A stretch of DNA of 64,000 nt. Origin: Allorhizobium paknamense. GTDB taxonomy: Bacteria > Pseudomonadota > Alphaproteobacteria > Rhizobiales > Rhizobiaceae. Positions 63,232 to 64,000 of the stretch are shown piece after piece; position 1 is the stretch's first letter, and each line of letters opens with the position of its first letter. The stretch is taken from NCBI RefSeq assembly GCF_030815125.1, contig NZ_JAUSWH010000014.1, positions 62,001 to 126,000 on the forward strand, in the 5' to 3' direction. Under the pieces are notes generated by a model. The model made no database searches and was not told the DNA's origin. It worked only from the letters and a program-made list of their open reading frames with translations. A program made the position numbers and the translations under genes.

Positions 63232-64000
63232 TCAGCCCTTGATAAAGGCCAGAAGATCGGCATTCAGCACATCGGCATTGACGGTCAGCATGCCGTGCGA
63301 GAAGCCCGGATAGGTCTTCAGCGTCCCGTTCTTCAGAAGCTTGACCGACTTGTGAGCCGATGCGGCAATGGGAACGATCTGGTCGTCTTCGCCATGGAGA
63401 ACAAGCGTAGCGACGGAAATCGCCCTCAGGTCTTCGGTCTGATCGGTCTCGGAGAAGGCCTTGATGCCATCATAGTGAGCCTTTGCCCCACCCATCATGC
63501 CCTGGCGCCACCAATTCTGGATCACGCCCTCCTGAACCGTGGCGCCATCGCGATTGAAGCCGTAGAAGGGACCTGCCGGAACATCGCGGAAAAACTGCGC
63601 ACGGTTGGCCGCCAGGGCGGACCGGAAACCGTCAAACACTTCCATCGGCAAGCCTTCAGGGTTGGAGGCCGTCTTCAGCATGATCGGTGGAACGGCAGAG
63701 ACCAGAACAGCCTTGGCGGTACGGCCCGAGGGCTCGCCATGCTTTGCGACATACCGGGCAACTTCGCCGCCGCCTGTCGAGTGACCAATATGGACCGCAT
63801 TCTTCAGATCCAGCGCTTCGACCACGGCAAAGGCATCGGCGGCGTAATGGTCCATGTCATGCCCTTCCGAAACCTGGGCGGAACGGCCATGGCCACGGCG
63901 GTCATGAGCAACGACGCGGAACCCCTTGGAGAGGAAGAACAGCATCTGCGCATCCCAGTCATCGGACGAAAGCGGCCAGCCATGGTGGAACATGATCGGC
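63232..64000 (-). CDS. Alpha/beta hydrolase, non-haem chloroperoxidase type (5' end beyond window)
   Basis: About 256 residues are visible; the frame continues past the right edge, so the N terminus is missing (family length about 275). It has an alpha/beta hydrolase fold with the nucleophile elbow GHSTGG, acid residue in HGEDDQIVP, and His in GFSHGM. The oxyanion strand HHGWPLSSDDWDAQ and DRRGHGRS are typical of cofactor-free haloperoxidases and related esterases. Haloperoxidase activity in this family is usually a side reaction of perhydrolysis; the natural substrate is unknown. The ATG at 63991-63993 is internal, since homologues continue upstream with a short strand before HHGW. Confidence 0.87.
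   Translation of the reverse strand, partial: PIMFHHGWPLSSDDWDAQMLFFLSKGFRVVAHDRRGHGRSAQVSEGHDMDHYAADAFAVVEALDLKNAVHIGHSTGGGEVARYVAKHGEPSGRTAKAVLVSAVPPIMLKTASNPEGLPMEVFDGFRSALAANRAQFFRDVPAGPFYGFNRDGATVQEGVIQNWWRQGMMGGAKAHYDGIKAFSETDQTEDLRAISVATLVLHGEDDQIVPIAASAHKSVKLLKNGTLKTYPGFSHGMLTVNADVLNADLLAFIKG

Overview
The window is a chromosomal stretch of a Rhizobiaceae bacterium, most likely in the Agrobacterium/Allorhizobium/Rhizobium group. The evidence is the adjacent ndvA(chvA) and ndvB(chvB) genes for cyclic beta-1,2-glucan, an RkpA/G/H/J-type capsule set, an RpoH2-type sigma factor behind an EcfG(RpoE2)-type promoter, a large NAD-glutamate dehydrogenase, high GC, and many short palindromic intergenic repeats of the RIME kind known from rhizobia. 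Apart from the repeats, the window is housekeeping and envelope biology. I see no phage, plasmid, transposase, tRNA, rRNA or CRISPR.

Layout. 1-10.3 kb: rkpA (cut by the left edge), rkpG and rkpH, then two divergent KpsS/RkpJ-type capsule genes. RkpG resembles alpha-oxoamine synthases and RkpH resembles 3-ketosphinganine reductase, so this block could make a sphingoid-like lipid for a capsule anchor. 10.6-16.7 kb (minus): htpX, rsmB, a heparinase-like gene and purH. 16.8-23.1 kb (plus): an SDH assembly factor, an EnvC-like amidase activator, ctpA, a YibQ-like deacetylase, rppH and rpoH2. 23.3-28.8 kb (minus): an M48 lipoprotein protease, then thiB-thiP-thiQ behind a TPP riboswitch. 29-31.6 kb: an unrecognised gene and an SbmA/YddA-like transporter whose ATPase motifs are degenerate. 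31.8-35.3 kb (minus): thiN-uup and an ExpR-like LuxR regulator. 35.5-47.7 kb: ndvA, an M20 amidohydrolase on the opposite strand, and ndvB (2833 codons). 47.8-54 kb (minus): glutamate dehydrogenase and an MFS permease. 54.3-55.9 kb: pdxY and a beta-carbonic anhydrase. 56-60.3 kb (minus): leuS-lptE-holA. 60.4-63.2 kb: a YggS-type PLP protein and prpE. The right edge cuts an alpha/beta hydrolase.

The most unusual signal is a set of roughly 100-bp elements, each made of two palindromes (families B, CD and FE here), plus a 45-bp palindrome (family A). They sit exactly at gene ends and several supply the neighbouring stop codon. Two B copies lie inside genes: they are read in frame near the 5' ends of thiB and thiP and add nearly the same peptide of about 33-35 residues to two adjacent proteins. 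This recalls the palindromic elements found inside genes of Rickettsia. In the two other full B copies the same reading frame is closed by a stop.
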